A stretch of DNA of 5,016 bases from Clostridiales bacterium. GTDB taxonomy: Bacteria; Bacillota; Clostridia; Tissierellales; Sedimentibacteraceae. Position 1 is the stretch's first letter; each line of letters begins with the position of its first letter. Below are positions 1-4,952 of the stretch, piece by piece. The notes under the pieces were generated by a model. The model ran no database searches. It had not been told where the DNA came from and saw only the letters and a list, made by a program, of their open reading frames with translations. The DNA is taken from assembly GCA_003487955.1 (NCBI GenBank), contig DNNJ01000393.1:1-5016 (forward strand). The letters are read 5' to 3'. Made by a program: the position numbers and the translations under genes.

Positions 1-190
1 GCAGCAAAGTCTACGAACTTGCTCAAGCTGCTCATCCTAAACGTTGGTCCGGTAATATCCGGAACTGGAACATTGATGATAAAGTATGGCTTAATCCTGA
101 GCGCTCTAAATCAAATGAATCACAAGAAAAACAGATTTCCTAAATTCATACTTAATTTTGGAAATCCGCGACAACTTTCTTGACAAACAC
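1..190 (+). mobile_element. Right-hand part of an IS3-family element
   Basis: This covers the transposase tail plus about 45 non-coding bases after its stop. The stretch GCGACAACTTTCTTGACA (168-185) looks like a terminal-repeat region of such elements, and Agr-related sequence begins by about 231. The exact end cannot be fixed because the left terminus and any target duplication are outside the window. The element lies where the N-terminal half of AgrB should be, so insertion and/or deletion here probably removed it. Confidence 0.5.
3..143 (+). pseudogene. C-terminal end of an IS3-family transposase (5' part outside window)
   Basis: An open frame runs in from the window edge and stops at TAA 141-143, giving 46 residues. 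The segment YELAQAAHPKRWSGNIRNWN, followed by a VWLNPER motif, is the typical tail of IS3-family transposases (OrfB, DDE integrase-like), where a HPxRWSGxxRNW motif and LNPE lie just after the catalytic core. The catalytic residues themselves lie upstream, outside the window, so it is not possible to say whether the copy is intact. The last dozen residues (SKSNESQEKQIS) are polar and probably a free tail. The element's right end should lie shortly after the stop. The recognition rests on remembered family motifs, not on a search. Confidence 0.72.
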
Positions 191-230
191 TGTATTATCA
201 CAACTTTATTTGAACACTAATATACTCAAG

Positions 231-536
231 GTTATGTTATACTCTCTTTTGCTTTAACAATGTATGTTTGTATCAAGATATAGTACCAGCTGGAATAGAA
301 CAAAGCTAAACACCGATGAAAAAACACGTTTACGACAAAAGATAAAGTTATTATTGGTGATTGCTATATGAGCATTTACAATAACATATTTATTATTGAT
401 AGGCAAGAACAGATATGCTTTGGCTATGATTCTTGGTGGGTTAGGTGCTCTACTTTTGATAACGCCTTTTGGATATCAATTGCTAGCAATAATTGATAAA
501 TTTGCAACTACTAAAGGAGGCGAAATAAATGTTTGA
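231..536 (+). pseudogene. agrB: Degraded agrB-like gene (AgrD-processing membrane protease), C-terminal half
   Basis: AgrB is a membrane endopeptidase that trims and cyclises the AgrD pre-peptide. Only the C-terminal half is visible. From 309 the frame reads NTDEKTRLRQKIKLLLVIAI, stop TGA 369-371, then AFTITYLLLIGKNRYALAMI and a second hydrophobic stretch GALLLITPFGYQLLAI, ending at TGA 534-536. A VPAG-IEQ segment (283-303), matching the AgrB Y-x-P-x-D/E region before its last membrane helices, is in another frame. The main frame also has TAA at 255-257. At least two stops and a frame disruption near 280-305 therefore break it. The catalytic His/Cys region normally lies further upstream and is absent; the IS3 end sits there instead. 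The end overlaps the agrD start (ATG 529) by 8 bases, the usual agrBD arrangement. The identity is inferred from hydrophobicity, the VPA motif and the neighbouring AgrD-like peptide. Confidence 0.6.
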
Positions 537-663
537 AAGATTTCAAAATTTTGCTTTGAGTGTTCTAGCAATCACTTTAGTTTCCATTGATGGTACTGGA
601 GTAAGTATAAATAGTTAGTTTACTGCATATGAGCCAGAAATTCCATAATGTCTTAAAAGGTAG
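529..663 (+). pseudogene. agrD: agrD-like autoinducer pre-peptide interrupted by two stop codons
   Basis: A perfect AAAGGAGG (513-520) sits 8 bases before ATG 529. The frame reads MFERFQNFALSVLAITLVSI, then DGTGVSINS, TAG (616-618), FTAYEPEIP, TAA (646-648), CLKR, TAG (661-663). AgrD peptides have an amphipathic N-terminal helix, a short signal region with a Cys or Ser whose side chain closes a five-residue ring, and an acidic tail such as EPEIP-x-x-L. Reading through both stops gives that layout, with the amber codon at the ring-closing position (X-F-T-A-Y, then the EPEIP tail) and the ochre codon where a Lys (AAA) would be usual. As it stands, translation yields only the 29-residue leader portion. 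The adjacent broken agrB supports decay. Recoding or sequencing error are less likely alternatives. Confidence 0.6.
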
Positions 664-665
664 GA

Positions 666-1391
666 ATGTTTAAAATGTTAAAGATTTTACTTCTTGAAGA
701 CGAAGAAAATACGCGTGAGTATTTAAAAAGGTTATTGCTAGAAGTAACAGGAATAACTCAAGTATTTGATACTTCGAGCGTTGAAGAAGCCATTGTATGG
801 ACTGAAACTAATCAACCTGACATAATCCTATTGGATATTGAGCTTGAAAACAACAAAACTAACGGTCTTGATGTTGCTAAAACTATTTATAAATTTTATA
901 AGGATGCCTTTATTATTTTTGTAACTGGTTATTCACAATATGCAGTGGATTCCTTTGAAGTACATCCTTATAGCTATATAATGAAGCCTGTTAACATTAA
1001 CAAGTTTAAGAGATTAATTGGTGAAATAGTTGATAAAATTGAGCTCGGTAAAAAACCAAAAACAGATATAATAACATTCAAAGTAAAGAATGAAGTTATA
1101 CACATTAATACAATTGACATAGTTTTTTTTGAAGTTCAAAGGCATAAAACCTTTATTTATACTCAAGCAGGAGTTTGGGAATCTCATAGAAGCTTAGAGG
1201 AATTAGATAGGCTTTTAGGCCCAAATTTTCTGCGTTTACACCGGTCATTTATAGTAAATGTAAAAAAGATAAAGAAAACCAGGGAAATTTCGAACCGATC
1301 ATATGAGATTGAATTTTGGGATTATCCCAAGAGAGCACTTATGAGTCGGTATTATTATTCACAGTACAAGAAATACTTTAAAATCAAATAA
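666..1391 (+). CDS. LytTR-family response regulator (AgrA-like)
   Basis: This is a 241-residue two-domain regulator of normal family length. Residues 4-125 form a receiver domain: acidic pair E11-D12 in ILLLEDEEN, probable phosphoacceptor D57 in PDIILLDIEL, switch T87 in FVTGYS, and conserved K107 in YIMKP. Residues ~136-241 form a LytTR DNA-binding domain, marked by FLRLHRSFIVNVKKI (188-202). Phosphorylation by a sensor kinase would be expected to drive binding to promoter direct repeats. The start could be ATG 666 (AAAAGG 655-660, 5 bases away) or ATG 675 (MLKILLL, served by AGGA 662-665); 675 matches the usual receiver start better. It begins right after the agrD remnant, so it was probably the AgrA of that operon, but no AgrC-type kinase lies in the window. 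A hairpin terminator follows directly. Confidence 0.93.
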   Translation: MFKMLKILLLEDEENTREYLKRLLLEVTGITQVFDTSSVEEAIVWTETNQPDIILLDIELENNKTNGLDVAKTIYKFYKDAFIIFVTGYSQYAVDSFEVHPYSYIMKPVNINKFKRLIGEIVDKIELGKKPKTDIITFKVKNEVIHINTIDIVFFEVQRHKTFIYTQAGVWESHRSLEELDRLLGPNFLRLHRSFIVNVKKIKKTREISNRSYEIEFWDYPKRALMSRYYYSQYKKYFKIK

Positions 1392-1404
1392 TATAATATT
1401 TCTG

Positions 1405-1439
1405 AAAACTTCCGAAAACATTAGGTTTCCGGAAGTTTT
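1405..1439 (+). terminator. Hairpin terminator after the response regulator gene
   Basis: AAAACTTCCG (1405-1414) pairs perfectly with CGGAAGTTTT (1430-1439). Beyond one A/C mismatch the stem continues with AAAC/GTTT (1416-1419 with 1425-1428), leaving a small loop. It starts 14 bases after the regulator's stop. The arm carries A's on one side and T's on the other, so it could work in both directions; the T run is short (TTTT, then GTTC). Confidence 0.75.
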
Positions 1440-1469
1440 GTTCATGTAGAAATAACCACATGCTATGTG

Positions 1470-1747
1470 TGATAAGCTCCCCTTTGAGTAGACACCTGAA
1501 ATAATAAAAATTCAGGACTACGCAGAGGGGAGTTTTTATGGGCAGAAGAGGGATCAGTTATGAAAAGAAATTGGAAGCAGTGGAAAAATACAAGCGGGGA
1601 GAAGGAAGCCAGGACAGTATAGCGTGGGAATACGGGGTAGATCGATCTAGCTTGCGGCAATGGATAGCCAATTATGAAGCCATGGGTTCATCTGGGTTGG
1701 CAGTTGTACATACGAATAACAGATACAGCGTCGAACTAAAAACCGTA
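1470..1747 (+). mobile_element. 5' part of an IS3/IS150-type element, truncated
   Basis: The left terminus appears to start at TGATAAGCTCCCC (1470-1482; the true tip could be a few bases further left). It is followed by the OrfA gene with its own ribosome site. OrfA similarity ends near 1747, where sequence belonging to an opposing IS21-type element takes over, so OrfB and the right end are missing. No target duplication can be tested because one end is lost. Confidence 0.6.
1477..1532 (+). promoter_or_regulatory. Foldback at the IS left end that covers the transposase ribosome site
   Basis: CTCCCCTTTG (1477-1486) is complementary at 9 of 10 positions to CAGAGGGGAG (1523-1532), and inside it CCTGAA (1495-1500) pairs perfectly with TTCAGG (1511-1516). 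The right arm contains the Shine-Dalgarno AGGGGAG (1526-1532), five bases before ATG 1538. RNA entering from outside the element would fold and hide the site, as known for several other IS elements. That role here is inferred from pairing alone. Confidence 0.5.
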
Positions 1748-1828
1748 GCAGCTGACACCTCCATCTATTTTTGGTTCCTGCAGCCAATCCAGAACCTGAG
1801 CACTGGTCATATCACGATATTGTGTTAA
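1538..1828 (+). pseudogene. Truncated IS3/IS150-type OrfA (transposase DNA-binding subunit)
   Basis: OrfA supplies helix-turn-helix DNA binding for an IS3-family transposase, normally joined to OrfB by frameshifting. ATG 1538 follows AGGGGAG at good spacing. Residues 1-55 contain a first HTH (KLEAVEKYKRGEGS, SIAWEYGVDRSSLRQW, about 10-47). A linker and then NRYSVELKTV (61-70) begin a second HTH unit that normally continues as an A-V-x-x-Y-L helix. Similarity stops at about residue 70 (base ~1747). The remaining 26 codons to TAA 1826-1828 are read antisense through the IS21 fragment and have no biological meaning. There is no OrfB downstream, so this copy cannot move by itself, although the truncated HTH protein might still be made. 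Confidence 0.7.
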
Positions 1829-2044
1829 CCATGATCTGATTAAATCCCGATGTTTATCAAGTTTCTTAGTCCGCTTTTTTTGATTTTCCAAAATCAGTTC
1901 TATTTCCTCAGGACTCATATTTAGATATTTGTACACCGTTGTCCGGGATAGATCAAGACGCCTGGAGATCTGGCTTACATTAAAATGCATGTCTTTTAAG
2001 CTCTGAATCTCTGAATACATATTCCACCCTTCTGCTACGTTCAT
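1736..2044 (-). pseudogene. istA: Truncated IS21-family istA transposase, N-terminal part
   Basis: IstA is the DDE transposase of IS21-family elements and works with the ATPase IstB. The gene starts at ATG 2044-2042 (MNVAEGWNMYSEIQ), five bases after AGGAGG (complement of 2050-2055). An upstream in-frame ATG at 2068 lacks such a site. About 102 residues remain: a helix-turn-helix at 19-41 (HFNVSQISRRLDLSRTTVYK), a basic linker, and a KLDKHRDLIRSWL segment typical of the region before the catalytic core, then TSAQVLDWLQE. The reading breaks at the junction with the IS3 fragment (~1747) and ends at a chance stop at 1738-1736. Full IstA proteins are several times longer, and the catalytic DDE domain is gone. 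Confidence 0.72.
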
Positions 2045-2173
2045 TTCTTCCTCCTGTGCTATGATCAAAGCTGTTTATCTTCCAGCTCAATCATAGCCTT
2101 CTTGGAGGATTGTGGTAAATACTGTTCATTCTTATTTGTTGTTTTCTGTTCAATTTAGTTTAATGGTTACACA
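1748..2173 (-). mobile_element. Left-end part of an IS21-type element (inverted)
   Basis: Reading on the minus strand, the element would begin at TGTGTAACC (complement of 2165-2173), followed by a leader and then istA. In that leader, TGAACAG occurs twice (complements of 2146-2152 and 2122-2128, 24 bases apart), as expected of the multiple terminal binding sites found in IS21-type ends. The other side is cut off at the IS3 junction near 1747. The position of the tip is a judgement from the TG dinucleotide and cannot be confirmed without a relative. Confidence 0.5.
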
Positions 2174-2191
2174 TTGATTGTTTAATCTTGA

Positions 2192-2293
2192 ATGACAAAT
2201 AAATGTTTGGGCATTGGGGTTCAAAAAAGTATTATTCATGTGCATTTAGAGGCAGATGGGGCAATTATGCAGGGAAAGATACTTTGTTTTTGA
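2192..2293 (+). pseudogene. Possible relic of an IS110-type transposase N-terminus
   Basis: A short frame reads MTNKCLGIGVQKS, then IIHVHLEADGAIMQGKI, and stops at TGA 2291-2293. The pattern GI-x-V-x-K, about ten residues, then DG-x-I-x-x-G-K-I resembles the start of IS110-family DEDD transposases (usually GIDVxK), with the first catalytic Asp replaced by Gly. There is no ribosome site and only 33 codons. The resemblance is short and could be chance. Confidence 0.25.
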
Positions 2294-2319
2294 ATTAATA
2301 AATAAATCGCATGTATAGA
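2290..2319 (+). promoter_or_regulatory. Candidate sigma-A promoter for the Cys-rich peptide gene
   Basis: TTGAAT (2290-2295) and TATAGA (2314-2319) lie 18 bases apart, placing a transcript start near 2326 and a short leader before ATG 2356. The surrounding DNA is very AT-rich, so chance matches are likely. Confidence 0.35.
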
Positions 2320-2355
2320 AATAAATCTATTATTTAAAGAAAGGAGATAGAAAAT

Positions 2356-2547
2356 ATGAAACTTGATAACAAACAAAATGTCAATAACAATGGATCTTTA
2401 TCAGTAAACTGGTGTCCCTGTGAGGGCTCATGTACTGGAGGTTGTACTGGTAATTGTTTTGCGACTTGTTATGGGTCTTGTAACTATTCATGTGTAGGAG
2501 GTTGTACAGCAGCGTGTGCCGCTGGAGGTAAAGTACCAATAGAGTAA
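2356..2547 (+). CDS. Cys-rich CXXX-repeat peptide, probable RiPP precursor
   Basis: A 63-residue peptide with a strong ribosome site: AAGGAG (2341-2346), 9 bases before ATG. The first 19 residues are polar and Asn-rich with no cysteine (leader-like, MKLDNKQNVNNNGSLSVNW). Ten cysteines follow at 20, 22, 26, 30, 34, 38, 42, 46, 50 and 54. From 22 onward every fourth residue is Cys, nine in a row, with small residues (Gly, Ser, Thr, Ala) between. It ends in AAGGKVPIE. There is no signal peptide, membrane segment or histidine. This layout fits the CXXX-repeat targets of radical-SAM peptide maturases, in which Cys side chains are cross-linked to neighbouring residues. That assignment is by pattern only, and no maturase, protease or exporter dedicated to it is visible here. 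A small metal-binding protein is the main alternative. An 11-base repeat GGAGGTTGTAC (2437-2447, 2497-2507) lies 60 bases apart, suggesting growth by unit duplication. Confidence 0.75.
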   Translation: MKLDNKQNVNNNGSLSVNWCPCEGSCTGGCTGNCFATCYGSCNYSCVGGCTAACAAGGKVPIE

Positions 2548-2686
2548 TTTTCCTTCGAGGATTTAACCGTTATAAAATATTGAATGGTTCGCAAAAGGAT
2601 TCCAGGATAGCAGATAGCATATAGAATTAACATTATTACCCGTGGCCACTTTAGGCCTTCATAGCAGCCCATATTTATTCCTTTAT

Positions 2687-2734
2687 GCGTTTGAGAAAGT
2701 TGAAAGTTAAGTAATTTTCAGCCAACTCAAACGC
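2687..2734. promoter_or_regulatory. Long symmetric hairpin between the Cys-rich peptide and the flippase
   Basis: GCGTTTGAG (2687-2695) pairs perfectly with CTCAAACGC (2726-2734). After a 3x3 internal loop, GTTGAAA (2699-2705) pairs with TTTCAGC (2716-2722) with one G-T wobble, and up to three weaker pairs can follow. The right arm is followed by TTATATCATTTT, a poor but T-rich tail, so it may be the terminator for the peptide transcript. It starts 140 bases after that gene, so a regulatory or recombination role is also possible. The rest of 2548-2783 shows nothing else I can support. Confidence 0.5.
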
Positions 2735-2783
2735 TTATATCATTTTACCCTGCAACATGAATTTTCTAGAAAACTCACATTAT

Positions 2784-2811
2784 TTGTCAAGTTAGCTCAA
2801 ACTTTTATAAA
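2784..2811 (+). promoter_or_regulatory. Promoter for the SpoVB-like flippase gene
   Basis: TTGTCA (2784-2789) and TATAAA (2806-2811) are 16 bases apart and close to the sigma-A consensus. Transcription would start near 2818, leaving about 60 bases of leader before TTG 2880. The -10 box overlaps the ATG at 2811, which argues against that ATG as the translation start. Confidence 0.5.
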
Positions 2812-2879
2812 TGATTGCAAAGGAAGAATTAATTAATGAGTTAAGCTTATTTTGGTTATATAAGAAAAAGGAGATTTCA

Positions 2880-4427
2880 TTGTATTATAAACAAGGTTTA
2901 GTTAAAGGAGCCATTGTTCTCAGTATTGCTGGCGGTATTAGCAAAGTATTGGGTGGTATTTATCGTATACCCTTGGCTCGTCTGATAGGTGATGAAGGGA
3001 TGGCTTTATATCAAATGGCATATCCTATCTACACTTCAATTTTAGCTTTAACTACAGCTGGAATTCCAGTAGCCATCTCTATTTTAATAGCACGTAAGGA
3101 AACTCAAGGTTATACGGGCGATAGTCAAAGAATTTTCCAAGTTAGTCTAATAATGTTAATAGTTTTTGGATCAATTTTAACTCTGTTAGTATTTGAAACT
3201 GCTCCAATAATTGCCAAAAACATATTGAACGATCCCCGTGCCTGTTATCCCATAATGGCAGTGGCTCCCGCTATATTTATTTCTAGTTTAATGGCGGTTT
3301 TTCGAGGATACTTTCAAGGATATCGATCCATGACACCAACTGCTGTTTCCCAAGTAGTTGAACAAATATTCAGGGTTACTTCAATCTTGATTCTAGCCTT
3401 TTTATTCTTCCCTAAAGGCTTACAATTTGCAGTAGCTGGAGCAACCTTTGGTGCAGTTATTGGGGGAATTATTGGACTGGTAATACTAATATATTACTAT
3501 GCTACATTCAAAATAAGGGATGAAGAAGATAAATATGCTTTAATTTATTCAGAAAGTAGTATTGTTGTACATGCAAAAGAAGTAGTACAATTAGCCATAC
3601 CGGTTTCTTTGGGAGCATGTATTCTTCCAGTGGTTCAAATATTGGATGCTATTATAGTCCGCCAGAGACTTGAAACTATACATTACAGCAAGATTCAAGC
3701 CACCGTATTATTTGGCCAGTTGTCAGGCAAAGCTGCCGTACTAATTGGCCTCCCGAGCATATTTATTATTGCTATTTCAACAAGCCTAGTTCCTGCAATA
3801 AGCGAAGCTATTGCCCAAAAAGATCATAATTTATTGAATAAGCGTATTAATTATGGTTTCCGAGCAGGAGCTATAATTTCATTTCCTTGCGCGGCTGGAT
3901 TATATGCACTGGCCTTTCCTATCTGTAATCTTCTTTATGCTACTGCCGAAGCCGGTATACCTTTGGAAGTATTGGCTTTTTCATGTATCGTGATAGCTGC
4001 CTTTCAATTGTCCAGTGCAGATTTACAAGGTATTGGCCATCCTGAGATTGCCATGTTTAGTCTAGTTATTATAGGCTTATTAAAAGTACTGCTTAATTAC
4101 ACATTAACATCTATCCCAGTATTAAATATCAGAGGTGCTGCCTTAGCAACCGTCATATCTTTTTTTATTGGTTCTCTATTAAATATTGTCCTTCTTAAAA
4201 AAAAGACCGGTGTGGTATATGAAGGTATACGATTGTTTAGGATAGCCTTGGCTACTATAATAATGGCCATAGCTGTGAGACTTTTTTATCAGATTTTACT
4301 TGGACTTGACTTTCATTCGTATCTAGCTACAGCAATTGTTATTATTGTTGGAGTTGGCATTTACGGAATAGAACTATTGATTCTACGAGAAATTGATTGG
4401 GAAATGTTCAAATTCACTAATAAATAG
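2880..4427 (+). CDS. spoVB: SpoVB/MurJ-like lipid flippase (polysaccharide biosynthesis family)
   Basis: A polytopic membrane protein of the MOP flippase superfamily (SpoVB/YtgP/MurJ branch). Relatives move lipid-linked cell-wall precursors across the membrane; SpoVB serves spore cortex synthesis. From TTG 2880 it has 515 residues, close to the roughly 518 of Bacillus SpoVB, with about 14 hydrophobic segments. Family landmarks are KGAIVLSIAGGISKVLGGIY, then YRIPLARLIG near the N-terminus, GMALYQMAYPIY, FRGYFQGYRSMTPTAVSQ mid-N half, and GHPEIAMFS in the C half. TTG 2880 is preferred because AAGGAG (2868-2873) lies six bases before it. The in-frame ATG 2811 has no ribosome site, overlaps a -10 box, and would add 23 residues (MIAKEELINELSLFWLYKKK and three more) absent from relatives. 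It has its own promoter and terminator. Paralogues are common in Clostridia, so it might serve another lipid-linked glycan; a role with the upstream peptide is unproven. Confidence 0.88.
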   Translation: MYYKQGLVKGAIVLSIAGGISKVLGGIYRIPLARLIGDEGMALYQMAYPIYTSILALTTAGIPVAISILIARKETQGYTGDSQRIFQVSLIMLIVFGSILTLLVFETAPIIAKNILNDPRACYPIMAVAPAIFISSLMAVFRGYFQGYRSMTPTAVSQVVEQIFRVTSILILAFLFFPKGLQFAVAGATFGAVIGGIIGLVILIYYYATFKIRDEEDKYALIYSESSIVVHAKEVVQLAIPVSLGACILPVVQILDAIIVRQRLETIHYSKIQATVLFGQLSGKAAVLIGLPSIFIIAISTSLVPAISEAIAQKDHNLLNKRINYGFRAGAIISFPCAAGLYALAFPICNLLYATAEAGIPLEVLAFSCIVIAAFQLSSADLQGIGHPEIAMFSLVIIGLLKVLLNYTLTSIPVLNIRGAALATVISFFIGSLLNIVLLKKKTGVVYEGIRLFRIALATIIMAIAVRLFYQILLGLDFHSYLATAIVIIVGVGIYGIELLILREIDWEMFKFTNK

Positions 4428-4443
4428 TAAGGGATTGGGATCC

Positions 4444-4482
4444 AAGCTAGGCTCATTACTGCAATTAGTAAGTTGGCTTTTT
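4444..4482 (+). terminator. Probable terminator after the flippase gene
   Basis: AAGCT (4444-4448) can pair with GGCTT (4475-4479, one G-T pair) and TTACT (4456-4460) pairs with AGTAA (4467-4471) around a six-base loop. A run of five T's (4478-4482) follows. The middle of the stem is unpaired, so it is weaker than a classical terminator, but it sits 16 bases after the stop. Confidence 0.45.
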
Positions 4483-4562
4483 AAAAAACGGAAAAGTTAG
4501 AGTTCATAGTTTGAAACTAAAAGATTGTTTATATCTATAAAAGACGCTTCAATGGAAACTGC

Positions 4563-4952
4563 ATGTATGAAGGCGTTATCCTACACACCCTCACTCATGC
4601 CTGCATTGCGGATATAAATTACAGTCTGTCCAGGGAATTAGATCAGGCACAGATTTTACGCCTTGCAGACTGCACTTACATTGAGAAGAAACATAACATC
4701 ATCATTATGGGTGCCGCTGGGTCCGGCAAATCCTATATGGCTTGTGCTTTCGGAATCGCAGCTTGTCAGAACTTCTATACAGTGAAATACATCCGGCTGC
4801 CTGACCTATTGATTGAACTCGATATTGCCAGAAACGAGGGCAGCTACAAAAAGTTGATGAATCAGTACCGAAAGTTTAAGTCTCTTATATTGGATGAGTG
4901 GATGCTTGTGTTCCTTAAAGAAAATAAAGCAAGAGACGTTCTTGAGATGTAA
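4563..4952 (+). pseudogene. istB: IS21-family istB ATPase fragment
   Basis: IstB is the DnaC-like AAA+ ATPase that assists IstA in IS21 transposition. Homology starts at about HACIADINY (from ~4593) and continues through LDQAQILRLADCTYI, Walker A GAAGSGKS (residues 50-57, K56), NFYTVKYIRLPDLL, and Walker B SLILDEW (107-113, D111-E112), to LKENKARDVLEM. Full IstB proteins are about 250 residues; roughly the first 60 and the last 70-80 are missing here. The ATG at 4563 has no ribosome site and the ten residues after it do not look like IstB, so it is only the first available start. After TAA 4950-4952, another frame reads CKRKKLN, which resembles an IstB C-terminal tail, so an internal deletion may have joined the two parts. 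This fragment and the istA fragment point in opposite directions and are not one intact element. Confidence 0.75.

Noticed and set aside
180..198. TTGACA (180-185) followed by TATTAT (193-198)
   Set aside because: The spacing is only 7 bases, so it is not a promoter; TTGACA is part of the IS3 terminal region.
235..243. Extended -10-like TGTTATACT
   Set aside because: There is no matching -35 at proper distance, and it falls inside the agrB remnant frame.
1463..1660. Minus-strand open frame of 65 codons
   Set aside because: It is antisense to the IS3 left end and OrfA, has no ribosome site, and has no family resemblance.
2203..2298. Plus-strand frame of 31 codons (MFGHWGSKKYYSCAF and onward)
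   Set aside because: There is no ribosome site, and it overlaps the more protein-like IS110-type relic in another frame.
2561..2595. Weak inverted repeat AACC/GGTT just after the Cys-rich gene
   Set aside because: The stem is short with mismatches and no T run follows; the hairpin at 2687-2734 is a better terminator candidate.
2484..2672. Minus-strand open frame of 62 codons with a hydrophobic first half (WPRVIMLILYAICYPGILL)
   Set aside because: It has a usable AAAGGAA site five bases upstream (complement of 2678-2684), but its last third is antisense to the Cys-rich gene, it matches no family I know, and the stretch is AT-rich enough for a chance hydrophobic frame. Worth reviving only if relatives conserve it.
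4548..4560. CRISPR-repeat-like ending TTCAATGGAAACT
   Set aside because: It is a single occurrence with no second copy or spacer structure in the window.
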